Below are positions 1-5,750 of a DNA stretch of 8,001 nucleotides, piece by piece; position 1 is the stretch's first letter; every line of letters begins with the position of its first letter. The position numbers were made by a program, and so were the translations under genes. The notes beneath the pieces were generated by a model. The model was not told the origin of the DNA and made no database searches. It saw only the letters and a program-made list of their open reading frames with translations. The stretch comes from Lachnospiraceae bacterium (lineage in GTDB: Bacteria; Bacillota; Clostridia; Lachnospirales; Lachnospiraceae): NCBI GenBank assembly GCA_022790905.1, contig JAAVYC010000201.1, positions 1 to 8,001 of the forward strand. The letters are read 5' to 3'.

Positions 1-2
1 CT

Positions 3-440
3 CTGACAAATGCAATTATCCAGACTGCACAAGTTATGTTCCAGGTAAAAGCAAATATTGTCAGTGAACATTACAGTGGGGAGAATTTCACTTCTAAAAA
101 TATACTCTGTTATCGTCTGAGTTATCTTTCACCAGAGAGAGTTCCTTTACAGGTATTTCTACTCTATGAAGAACAACTTCCTCTTAGCACACTCAGCGAA
201 ATGTTGGGACGGTCGATAAAAACTACAGACCAAATGATAGCTTACGCCATCCAGGTTCTTTCTCAGCAATTTGTAAAACGTATCAAACTATACTTTCCTT
301 CTGAGAAAGCTTATACACTGGAAAAAACCGATATGCTGACTTTTGATCAGCTCTTGCAAAACTTTGACAAAGAGTATCCTCCGTATAGTTTCCTATTCAA
401 TACAGACGGACATGGTTATTTCGCCTGCTGTATCAAATAA
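3..440 (+). CDS. C-terminal part of unrecognised protein with sigma-70 region-4-like helix-turn-helix (5' end outside window)
   Basis: The reading frame is open from the left edge (first whole codon at 3) to a TAA at 438-440, so the gene begins outside the window. The first in-frame ATG, at 36, has no Shine-Dalgarno sequence before it, and the frame continues upstream of it as L-T-N-A-I-I-Q-T-A-Q-V. I do not recognise the family firmly. Counting from the ATG at 36, residues 31-80 run as LSPERVPLQVFLLYEE, then QLPLSTLSEMLGRS, then a further helix. This follows the spacing of sigma-70 region 4 or LuxR-like helix-turn-helix proteins (an ER..VFLLYEEGL stretch, then a SEMLGRS turn, then a recognition helix). 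A further segment of about 50 residues, rich in aromatic residues and ending YFACCIK, is not typical of plain ECF sigma factors. It could be a sigma-like regulator with a C-terminal extension, or an unrelated protein. The missing N-terminus prevents a decision. A stem-loop terminator follows 26 bases after the stop. Confidence 0.55.
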   Translation: MTNAIIQTAQVMFQVKANIVSEHYSGENFTSKNILCYRLSYLSPERVPLQVFLLYEEQLPLSTLSEMLGRSIKTTDQMIAYAIQVLSQQFVKRIKLYFPSEKAYTLEKTDMLTFDQLLQNFDKEYPPYSFLFNTDGHGYFACCIK

Positions 441-466
441 GCAAACAAATTTTTATGAAAAGACAT

Positions 467-503
467 AAAATGCCACAATTCTCTAGCAGAAATGCGGCAT
501 TTT
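467..503 (+). terminator. Stem-loop terminator after the left-edge gene
   Basis: AAAATGCC (467-474) pairs with GGCATTTT (496-503). After one mismatch a further 2 bp extend the stem inward, around a loop of about 15 bases. The right arm ends in TTTT and continues into a T-rich stretch (gttatgtttt). The A-run/T-run symmetry means it could also stop leftward transcripts from the peptidase cluster. The T-tract is interrupted, so strength is uncertain. Confidence 0.6.
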
Positions 504-570
504 GTTATGTTTTACTTATGCTATTTTGTCCTATATAAACCTTAAATATTCTTTACCGGACAATCATTAG

Positions 571-600
571 TTCACTTCTTGTTCATTTATTTTTTATAAT
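571..600 (+). promoter_or_regulatory. Possible + strand promoter in the intergenic region
   Basis: TTCACT (571-576, 4 of 6 to TTGACA) is followed after 18 bases by a perfect TATAAT (595-600). Transcription would start near 607. There is no downstream gene on this strand before the hairpin at 695-727, so it would drive only a short RNA. AT-rich sequence produces such matches by chance, so confidence is low. Confidence 0.25.
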
Positions 601-652
601 TTTATCATATTGTCCTCACAGTCTTTTCACAATTGATCGATATACTAATCAC

Positions 653-672
653 TGTAATGAAAATCCATTACA
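653..672. repeat. Short inverted repeat TGTAATG-N6-CATTACA
   Basis: TGTAATG (653-659) and CATTACA (666-672) are perfect 7-base inverted arms separated by six bases. It lies just after a TATACT (641-646) and before the GNRA hairpin at 695-716. It could be a small operator or an RNA hairpin within a short transcript. No regulator can be named. Confidence 0.4.
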
Positions 673-694
673 ATACATTCTTTTTCATATGTAC

Positions 695-727
695 GCCGAT
701 GCCGAGAGGCATCGGCTCCCTCTTTTT
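695..727 (+). terminator. Strong GNRA-capped hairpin with T-tract
   Basis: GCCGATGCC (695-703) pairs perfectly with GGCATCGGC (708-716) around a GAGA tetraloop, a GNRA type. On the + strand it is followed by TCCCTC and then TTTTT (723-727), the layout of an intrinsic terminator. On the - strand the bases after the hairpin (GTACATATG) contain no T-run, so it is poorly suited to ending the peptidase cluster, whose stop codon (726-728) overlaps the T-tract. Its + strand polarity, well after the terminator at 467-503, suggests either a second-line terminator or the 3' end of a short RNA. Confidence 0.6.
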
Positions 728-2204
728 ATAAGAGTCTTAACTTTTCTTTTAAATATAACACAAAATAATCTACAGACAGCTCCTTTTCTGTCACTTTACG
801 TATCCAGGTAAAAATATCTGAAGCCATACTGGTATGAAAGGCATTTTGTATCAGCCATTCTTTCACTTTGTAAAGCTGCCCACTCCTAACCGCCTCATAC
901 ACATCAAAGTCTTCTCTCATCCGATAAAACAATTGAGCCGCAGCCACTGAACCCAATGCATAGGATGGAAAATAACCGATACTGTCGGTCCAATGCACAT
1001 CCTGCAACACCCCTTCCTTATCATTTTGCACTTCAATACCAAGATATTGCCGATATTTTTCATTCCAAAGCACCGGAATATCGGATACCGAAATATCTCC
1101 ATTCATAAAACTTTTTTCCAGCTCATACCGAATCAAAATATGCATACAATAACTGATTTCATCCGCTTCCATCCGTATTGGCTGAATCCTGTAAGCATTT
1201 ACATAGGAAAAGAGCTGCTCTGCAGTAATCGTATCTGTTTTCCCCAAATAATATTCCTGTATCAGAGGAGCTATCCACTGGCAAAATGCCTCGCTCCTGC
1301 CGATAACATTCTCATAAAACCGAGAAATGCACTCCTGCATTCCAAAAGTAGAAACGGCTGTCATCCCATTTTCATAAAATTCCTCCGGCAGATTCATATA
1401 GTGCACAGCATGCCCACCCTCGTGGAGAATAGTATACAAATTTGAAATAAAATCATGTTCCTGAAACCGAGTTGTAATCCGTACATCGTCATGATTCATA
1501 AGCTGGGTAAATGGATGCTTTGTTTCCATCAGAGAAACTTTAGTCAAATCCAGACCCTCCGCCTCCAGAATCTGCAAGGAAAGCTTTCTCTGCATTTCTA
1601 TCGGAACCTCTGCTCTAAATACCGGCGGCAAAGAATCCAAGAGCCTGCACTCCGCCAAAACAGGACACAGCTTCTCTCTCAATTCCTCGAAAAAGACATC
1701 CATCCGCTCTACCGTACTTCCCCTCTCATAATCCGAAAGACAGGCATCATAAATATAGGCATATTCTTTGTCGCGGTTTCTGATAGATCTCTGAAAGACC
1801 TCTATCACTTTTTTTAAATGTGGCGCAAACAAATTATAATTGTCCTTTTCTTTTGCTTGCACCCAGCCGTCAAAAGCCGCCCCGGTAATACCAGAAAGTT
1901 CCCTGGTAAATTCCACCGTATTATTTTTTTCTCGTTCATACAGTTCATACTGATAGCGCACGCTTAGCAGTTCCGTGGATGTCAGCTGTTTAGAATGCTG
2001 CAGGCATCTCTTCATAATTTCCAGAAAACCAGGATCACACCGCAACTCATGAATCCGTCCAAAAATCTGCGCTGCGTCCTCCCCGCAACAAGCAAGCCCG
2101 CTTTTTGGAGCACAACACTGACGATCAAAATCCAATCGTTTCCAAATGCGGGTACAGGTATCTATTTTTTTTACATGTGTTAAAAATCTCTCATAATCTC
2201 TCAT
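726..2204 (-). CDS. M32 family (Taq-type) metallocarboxypeptidase
   Basis: Predicted cytoplasmic metal-dependent carboxypeptidase that removes C-terminal residues from peptides. At 492 residues it is close to the usual M32 length of about 500. The metal-binding HEGGH is at 261-265 (HExxH), and Glu291 in QECISRFYEN fits the third ligand. Other M32 landmarks are YDACLSDYERG near 152-162, HPFTQ with DVRITTRF at 230-247, RMEADEISY at 344-352, and QDVHW followed by GYFPSYALG at 401-418. Two departures stand out. The usual HES(Q)SR motif reads QECISR, and the N-terminal WDxxTxMP-like segment reads FDRQCCAP with paired cysteines at 30/31 and 39/40. Start: ATG at 2202-2204, with GGAGG (2215-2219) ten bases upstream, inside the last codons of the preceding gene. 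Only 7 bases separate the two genes, so translation is probably coupled. It is the last gene of a mutY-led cluster. No signal peptide is seen. Confidence 0.93.
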   Translation of the reverse strand: MRDYERFLTHVKKIDTCTRIWKRLDFDRQCCAPKSGLACCGEDAAQIFGRIHELRCDPGFLEIMKRCLQHSKQLTSTELLSVRYQYELYEREKNNTVEFTRELSGITGAAFDGWVQAKEKDNYNLFAPHLKKVIEVFQRSIRNRDKEYAYIYDACLSDYERGSTVERMDVFFEELREKLCPVLAECRLLDSLPPVFRAEVPIEMQRKLSLQILEAEGLDLTKVSLMETKHPFTQLMNHDDVRITTRFQEHDFISNLYTILHEGGHAVHYMNLPEEFYENGMTAVSTFGMQECISRFYENVIGRSEAFCQWIAPLIQEYYLGKTDTITAEQLFSYVNAYRIQPIRMEADEISYCMHILIRYELEKSFMNGDISVSDIPVLWNEKYRQYLGIEVQNDKEGVLQDVHWTDSIGYFPSYALGSVAAAQLFYRMREDFDVYEAVRSGQLYKVKEWLIQNAFHTSMASDIFTWIRKVTEKELSVDYFVLYLKEKLRLL

Positions 2205-2211
2205 TTTCCTT

Positions 2212-3651
2212 TTACCTCCGCTTATATAATATAAACGAAATCAATGCCGCAACCACAATGAAAGTCAGCTCACTTCCAAAAGTAACCCAATAGATATGCG
2301 GAGACATCGTATCTGTCAAAAGTATATTAAGCAATCCCAGGGAATCACATAAAATAGATATAATACCAAATGTAGCGAGAACTTTTTCCACAATCTGCCT
2401 TCTCTGCTCTATTTTATCTGCCTGAATATGTTTGATGATACCGATCTTATCATCAATCAGCTGAATAGACTGATCAATGTCATATATTTTTCTCTGCTCT
2501 TCCAGAAAAATATTTTCGTTGTGATAAGGCGTCATATCTCCTGGCAAGATTACCCCGAAAGCTTTCAGCCTAAGCATCTGCTCCTCCATCCAATCCCCGC
2601 TCTTTTTTGTAACTCTTTCCTCATAACGAAGCATCTCCGAAAAAAAGAGATATGAATATCGTTCATACAGGGCAATTAAAAGAAATGGCAAATAATTGTC
2701 TTCTCGATTCTCTCCATATATATTGATGGGATCAATAAAACTTTCACCATTTTGGAATATAATTTGCGTCACCCTTTCGAACAGCGTATAAATACCCCAA
2801 CGGATAAGTTTCCGATCACTCACATTGTTTAAGGCTGCATAATTAAAAAAAGATTCCTCATCCACATCCTCGAAGTTATCTGTTCCAAAAGAACGGGCAT
2901 GGCGAAGATTCAGACAAAGCTGCTGAAGTCCCACTTTCATTTCCTCAGAAGTGTCCCTGTGGATCGGGTTAGGAAACACGGCAACAGAATAAGTTGTAGT
3001 ATCCCGTAAAATACACTCTGGCTGATTCCTCTTTAGACACCCTGCATAGTCTGTCATACTAGTTCCCTCTAAAAGGTTTTTTATCAGATCCACAAAACTA
3101 AGTATCTGCCCTGCTCTTCCCACTAATCCCAGTTGACTACTGTTTTGATTATATCCCGCCCTAAGCAGCAAATCTGAAGTGAGAGGCGATCTACTCTCAA
3201 TACCGACAATGAGAAATCCAATTCCCGTATGCATAATTACAATCTGCATACACCGAAACCGAAACTGCAGGTCTTCTTCCCTTCTACACCGAACATCATC
3301 TGTCAGCACATAATATTCCTGATCTTTTTCAATATTCGATTCTCCAGTGATTTGGCGGATAACAGTTTCCACAGGTATCTGAAAATTGATTCCAATAGCG
3401 GAGGTTGCATTGGACGCCCGAGAATTACCATGCTCTGGGATATAACTGAAAATACTGTTAATGTGCCGATATAAATCGTCAAACTCCCAGAGATAGGGAC
3501 TCCATCCGTCCCTGAGAAGAATTTCTGCGCACTTATTAAGATTGAAATTTGCAAGTTCCTCTATGCTGGTTCGAAGAGGAATAATATAATAAGTACCGAT
3601 TCTGGCTTTCTTAAACCCCAATATCTCTTCATCTGTAAATTTTAAATTCAT
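2212..3651 (-). CDS. Unrecognised protein with CorA-like C-terminal two-helix membrane anchor
   Basis: I do not recognise this protein by name. From the ATG at 3649-3651 it has 479 residues: a long soluble N-terminal part (about 1-380), a charged helical, probably coiled-coil segment (about 381-423), then two membrane helices near 423-445 and 453-476 joined by a short loop, ending YKRR. This order (large soluble domain, long helix, two C-terminal helices, short basic tail) is that of CorA/ZntB metal-ion channels. The CorA signature GMN at the end of helix 1 is absent; GLLN lies near the equivalent place. It may be a distant CorA-superfamily member or an unrelated anchored sensor. There is no signal peptide. 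Start choice: a GTG at 3655-3657 is in frame but abuts the GAGGGG ribosome binding site (3657-3662), which is correctly spaced for the ATG. It lies 11 bases after mutY, and its last codons carry the peptidase ribosome binding site. Confidence 0.85.
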   Translation of the reverse strand: MNLKFTDEEILGFKKARIGTYYIIPLRTSIEELANFNLNKCAEILLRDGWSPYLWEFDDLYRHINSIFSYIPEHGNSRASNATSAIGINFQIPVETVIRQITGESNIEKDQEYYVLTDDVRCRREEDLQFRFRCMQIVIMHTGIGFLIVGIESRSPLTSDLLLRAGYNQNSSQLGLVGRAGQILSFVDLIKNLLEGTSMTDYAGCLKRNQPECILRDTTTYSVAVFPNPIHRDTSEEMKVGLQQLCLNLRHARSFGTDNFEDVDEESFFNYAALNNVSDRKLIRWGIYTLFERVTQIIFQNGESFIDPINIYGENREDNYLPFLLIALYERYSYLFFSEMLRYEERVTKKSGDWMEEQMLRLKAFGVILPGDMTPYHNENIFLEEQRKIYDIDQSIQLIDDKIGIIKHIQADKIEQRRQIVEKVLATFGIISILCDSLGLLNILLTDTMSPHIYWVTFGSELTFIVVAALISFILYKRR

Positions 3652-3656
3652 AAACA

Positions 3657-3662
3657 CCCCTC
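3657..3662 (-). promoter_or_regulatory. Ribosome binding site deciding the start of the CorA-like gene
   Basis: On the - strand GAGGGG (3662 to 3657) is followed by five bases and then ATG at 3651-3649. The alternative GTG (3657-3655) overlaps the last base of this site and leaves no spacer, so the ATG is preferred. The mutY stop codon (3663-3665) directly adjoins the site. Confidence 0.65.
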
Positions 3663-4730
3663 TTATTTCACAAGTCCTCTGATATACTCTTTATAACGTT
3701 CAAAAGCAGACGGCACCGGATAATTCTCGATGCAGTCTCTCGCTTCTAAAAACAAGAATCCTCCGGTATCTTCTTCCAATTGTGCCACCTTTACCACATA
3801 CCCTTTCATATGCCATTCGATATGAGAAAAAATATGTTTCGCCTCTTCTAATTTCTGTATCCTGACAGGAACAAGACCCAGATCTTTTACATACCCCAAC
3901 GCTTCTTCTTCACTCAGACAGCCTTCCACATTGGGAAATTCATACATTCCTGCAAGAAGTCCCTTTTTAGGCCTCCGATTCATAATCACCTTATTTCCAT
4001 CTTGAATGACGAGAACCGTTTTATCTTCCAGACGTCTTTTTTTCGCTTTGGATTTTACAGGATACTGCATTGCCGTACCTTTTCGCCTCGTGATACAGAG
4101 ATCCCAAAGCGGACACGCTTCGCATTGCGGCTCCCCGTTTGGCACACAGACTGTCGCCCCAAGTTCCATCAACGCCTGATTATAAGCACTCGCCGCATCC
4201 TTTGGCATGGATTCTCTCAATGCATTTTCCATCATATTTTTAAAGGATTGTTTCATAATATCCGTATCATCTTCACTCAGTCGCGTGATCACCCGGAGTA
4301 CATTTCCGTCTACCGCCGGAACAGGGATTCCGTATGCAATCGATGCGATTGCGCCCGCTGTATAATGACCAATCCCTTTAAGCTTTAAAAGTTCTTCATA
4401 ATTTGCCGGCAACACCCCTTCGTATTCTTCCATTACAGTTTTTGCTGCAATCTGCATATTGCGCACACGGTTGTAATATCCCAATCCCTCCCACAATTTC
4501 AACAGCCGTTCCTCGCTACATTCTGCCAAATCCTGAACAGTGGGAAGTTCTGCGACAAAGCGCTCAAAATAAGGCTTTACTGCCTCCACCCTAGTCTGCT
4601 GTAACATAATCTCTGAGACCCAGACACGATATGGCTCCGGTCTCTCTCTCCAAGGCAAGATTCTCTTATTTTTCTCAAACCACTCTATCAGCGGAACATT
4701 TATTCTTTGTAAATCAAAATCAAATATCAT
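3663..4730 (-). CDS. mutY: A/G-specific adenine DNA glycosylase MutY
   Basis: Removes adenine mispaired with 8-oxoguanine, the first step of base-excision repair in the GO system. Numbering from the ATG at 4728-4730 (355 residues): the N-terminal glycosylase domain has LPWR at 25-28 and catalytic Glu40 in SEIMLQQTRV. The helix-hairpin-helix LKGIGHYTAG is near 117-126, and the catalytic Asp141 is in VPAVDGNVLRV. The four cysteines of the [4Fe-4S] cluster are at 195, 203, 206 and 212. The C-terminal Nudix-like domain (about 237-355), which recognises 8-oxoG, has GLLAGMYEFPN and the FSH motif at 301-303. The first cysteine spacing is seven residues rather than the six of E. coli MutY, a minor variation. 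An in-frame GTG at 4746-4748 would add MKKREK but has no ribosome binding site. The ATG has a weak GAGAG about five bases upstream and gives the more usual N-terminus. First gene of the leftward cluster. Confidence 0.96.
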   Translation of the reverse strand: MIFDFDLQRINVPLIEWFEKNKRILPWRERPEPYRVWVSEIMLQQTRVEAVKPYFERFVAELPTVQDLAECSEERLLKLWEGLGYYNRVRNMQIAAKTVMEEYEGVLPANYEELLKLKGIGHYTAGAIASIAYGIPVPAVDGNVLRVITRLSEDDTDIMKQSFKNMMENALRESMPKDAASAYNQALMELGATVCVPNGEPQCEACPLWDLCITRRKGTAMQYPVKSKAKKRRLEDKTVLVIQDGNKVIMNRRPKKGLLAGMYEFPNVEGCLSEEEALGYVKDLGLVPVRIQKLEEAKHIFSHIEWHMKGYVVKVAQLEEDTGGFLFLEARDCIENYPVPSAFERYKEYIRGLVK

Positions 4731-4777
4731 TTTTTCTCTCTTTTTCACCCAAATTCAACAAATTTACTATTTTTTAC

Positions 4778-4786
4778 AGTATAACA
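4778..4786 (-). promoter_or_regulatory. Extended -10 promoter candidate for mutY
   Basis: On the - strand TG-T-TATACT (4786 down to 4778) is an extended -10 element with 5 of 6 matches to TATAAT. No good -35 lies at the right distance, which extended -10 promoters can tolerate. Transcription would start near 4771, about 40 bases before the mutY ATG. It is the only candidate seen for the whole leftward cluster. Confidence 0.4.
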
Positions 4787-4788
4787 TA

Positions 4789-4798
4789 ATTGTACAAT
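4789..4798. repeat. 10-base perfect palindrome ATTGTACAAT
   Basis: A self-complementary decamer lies between the divergent mutY and crt promoters, immediately upstream of the mutY extended -10 element. It could be a regulator half-site pair, but no known operator is matched and AT-rich palindromes of this size arise by chance. Confidence 0.3.
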
Positions 4799-4819
4799 CC
4801 ATAAAAGTATCTGAAAGAA

Positions 4820-4837
4820 TTGACAATTTTTTGTCAA
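4820..4837. promoter_or_regulatory. Inverted-repeat operator candidate over the crt -35 box (Rex-like)
   Basis: TTGACAA (4820-4826), TTTT, TTGTCAA (4831-4837) is a perfect 7-4-7 inverted repeat covering the -35 box and part of the spacer. A bound protein there would block polymerase. Rex, the NADH-sensing repressor of Gram-positive bacteria, binds 18-base sites of the same architecture, with consensus close to TTGTGAA-W4-TTCACAA. This site keeps the outer TTG/CAA, the inner AA/TT and the AT centre, and differs at two positions per arm. Rex control of crt operons is established in Clostridium acetobutylicum. Rex binding here is inference. Confidence 0.45.
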
Positions 4838-4848
4838 AGTAATAAAAT
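4820..4848 (+). promoter_or_regulatory. Sigma-A-type promoter of the crotonase gene
   Basis: A perfect -35 TTGACA (4820-4825) is followed by a 17-base spacer and TAAAAT (4843-4848, 5 of 6 to consensus). Transcription would start near 4855, giving an untranslated leader of about 39 bases ending in AGGAGG. This is the strongest promoter in the window and suits a highly expressed fermentation gene. Confidence 0.85.
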
Positions 4849-4893
4849 GAAACTACAAGTATCTACATAGTACATAATTTAGGAGGTTTTTTC

Positions 4894-5670
4894 ATGAACA
4901 ATTTACGTTTGGAAGTTGAAAACGAGATTGCTGTCCTTACAATCTCAAGACCAAAGGCATTAAATGCTTTAAACAGCGAGACATTGAATGAATTAAATGA
5001 AGTTTTAAGCGATATCGAAAAAAGAGATGATATCAAAGTTGTCATTTTAACAGGCGACGGCGAGAAAGCTTTCGTAGCAGGCGCTGACATCGCAGAGATG
5101 GTGAACTTTACAGCCGCTGAGGCAAGAGCTTTCGGAATGAGAGCTAGCGAACCATTCTTCAAATTAATGAACATGCGTCAGGTTACTATCGCAGCCGTAA
5201 ACGGATTTGCTTTAGGCGGCGGATGTGAGATCTCTATGGCATGTGATATCCGCATTGCTTCTGACAACGCTCGTTTTGGACAACCTGAGACAGGTCTCGG
5301 AATCATCCCAGGATTCGGTGGAACTCAGAGACTCGCTCGTTTAGTCGGAATGGGAAGAGCAAAAGAAATGATCTTTACCTGTGACGCAATTAAAGCTGAT
5401 GAGGCATACAGAATTGGTCTGGTAAACAAAGTAGTTCCTCAGGCAGAGTTAATGGATACTGCAAAAGCTATGGCAGCTAAAATCGCTTCTAAAGGAAGTT
5501 ATGCAAATGCTATCGCAAAAGCTGCAATCAACAATGGTTACGATATGGACATCAAGAATGCTGTTGAGATGGAAGCAAACTTATTCGGTATTACCTGCTC
5601 CACAAACGATAAAAAAGAGGGTATGACTGCTTTCTTAGAAAAACGTGCAGCAGATTTGACAGATTTCTAA
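4894..5670 (+). CDS. crt: Crotonase / short-chain enoyl-CoA hydratase (3-hydroxybutyryl-CoA dehydratase type)
   Basis: Catalyses reversible hydration of short-chain enoyl-CoA (crotonyl-CoA to or from 3-hydroxybutyryl-CoA) in the cytoplasm. In clostridia this serves butyrate-type fermentation. At 258 residues it has the normal crotonase length and all hallmarks. NRPKALNAL-like SRPKALNAL is at 18-26 and AGADI at 62-66. GGGCEISMACD at 108-118 has oxyanion-hole glycines and catalytic Glu112, and FGQPETGLGIIPGFGGTQRL at 128-147 has catalytic Glu132. The 20-residue spacing between the two glutamates is that of true hydratases (Glu144/Glu164 in rat). Start: ATG at 4894 with AGGAGG (4881-4886) seven bases upstream. 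Codon use is more biased than in neighbours (many TTA, GCA, AAA), which fits strong expression. It stands alone between its own promoter and terminator. The bcd, etfBA, hbd and thl genes that often accompany crt are not in this window, so the exact physiological substrate is uncertain. Confidence 0.93.
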   Translation: MNNLRLEVENEIAVLTISRPKALNALNSETLNELNEVLSDIEKRDDIKVVILTGDGEKAFVAGADIAEMVNFTAAEARAFGMRASEPFFKLMNMRQVTIAAVNGFALGGGCEISMACDIRIASDNARFGQPETGLGIIPGFGGTQRLARLVGMGRAKEMIFTCDAIKADEAYRIGLVNKVVPQAELMDTAKAMAAKIASKGSYANAIAKAAINNGYDMDIKNAVEMEANLFGITCSTNDKKEGMTAFLEKRAADLTDF

Positions 5671-5691
5671 AAAATCCAAATTGCCATACAC

Positions 5692-5724
5692 AAAAGGGAT
5701 GTTGCCAGAATGCACATCCCTTTT
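5692..5724. terminator. Bidirectional terminator between crt and the sugar kinase
   Basis: AAAAGGGATGT (5692-5702) pairs perfectly over 11 bp with ACATCCCTTTT (5714-5724) around an 11-base loop. The A-run on one arm and T-run on the other let it work for both converging genes: 22 bases after the crt stop, and 27 bases beyond the end of the leftward kinase gene. On the + strand further T-rich sequence follows. Confidence 0.85.
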
Positions 5725-5750
5725 CCTATTTATCGCTTTTTTATTTCATA

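Noticed and set aside
558..615. GGACAAT (558-564) and ATTGTCC (609-615) inverted pair
   Set aside because: Only 7 bases with a 44-base loop in AT-rich DNA, not convincing as a structure or operator.
641..646. TATACT as a second -10 box on the + strand
   Set aside because: No acceptable -35 lies 15-19 bases upstream and there is no extended -10 TG, so it was not listed as a promoter.
993..1817. Two + strand open frames of 150 and 120 codons inside the peptidase gene
   Set aside because: They lie opposite a well-supported M32 gene with clear motifs, lack ribosome binding sites and family features, and are antisense shadows.
4746..4748. GTG start for mutY, six codons upstream
   Set aside because: No Shine-Dalgarno sequence precedes it, whereas the ATG at 4728-4730 has a weak one and gives the usual MutY N-terminus.
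4863..5174. A - strand open frame of 103 codons over the crotonase start
   Set aside because: Antisense to the crotonase coding region, and it runs across that gene's ribosome binding site and leader.
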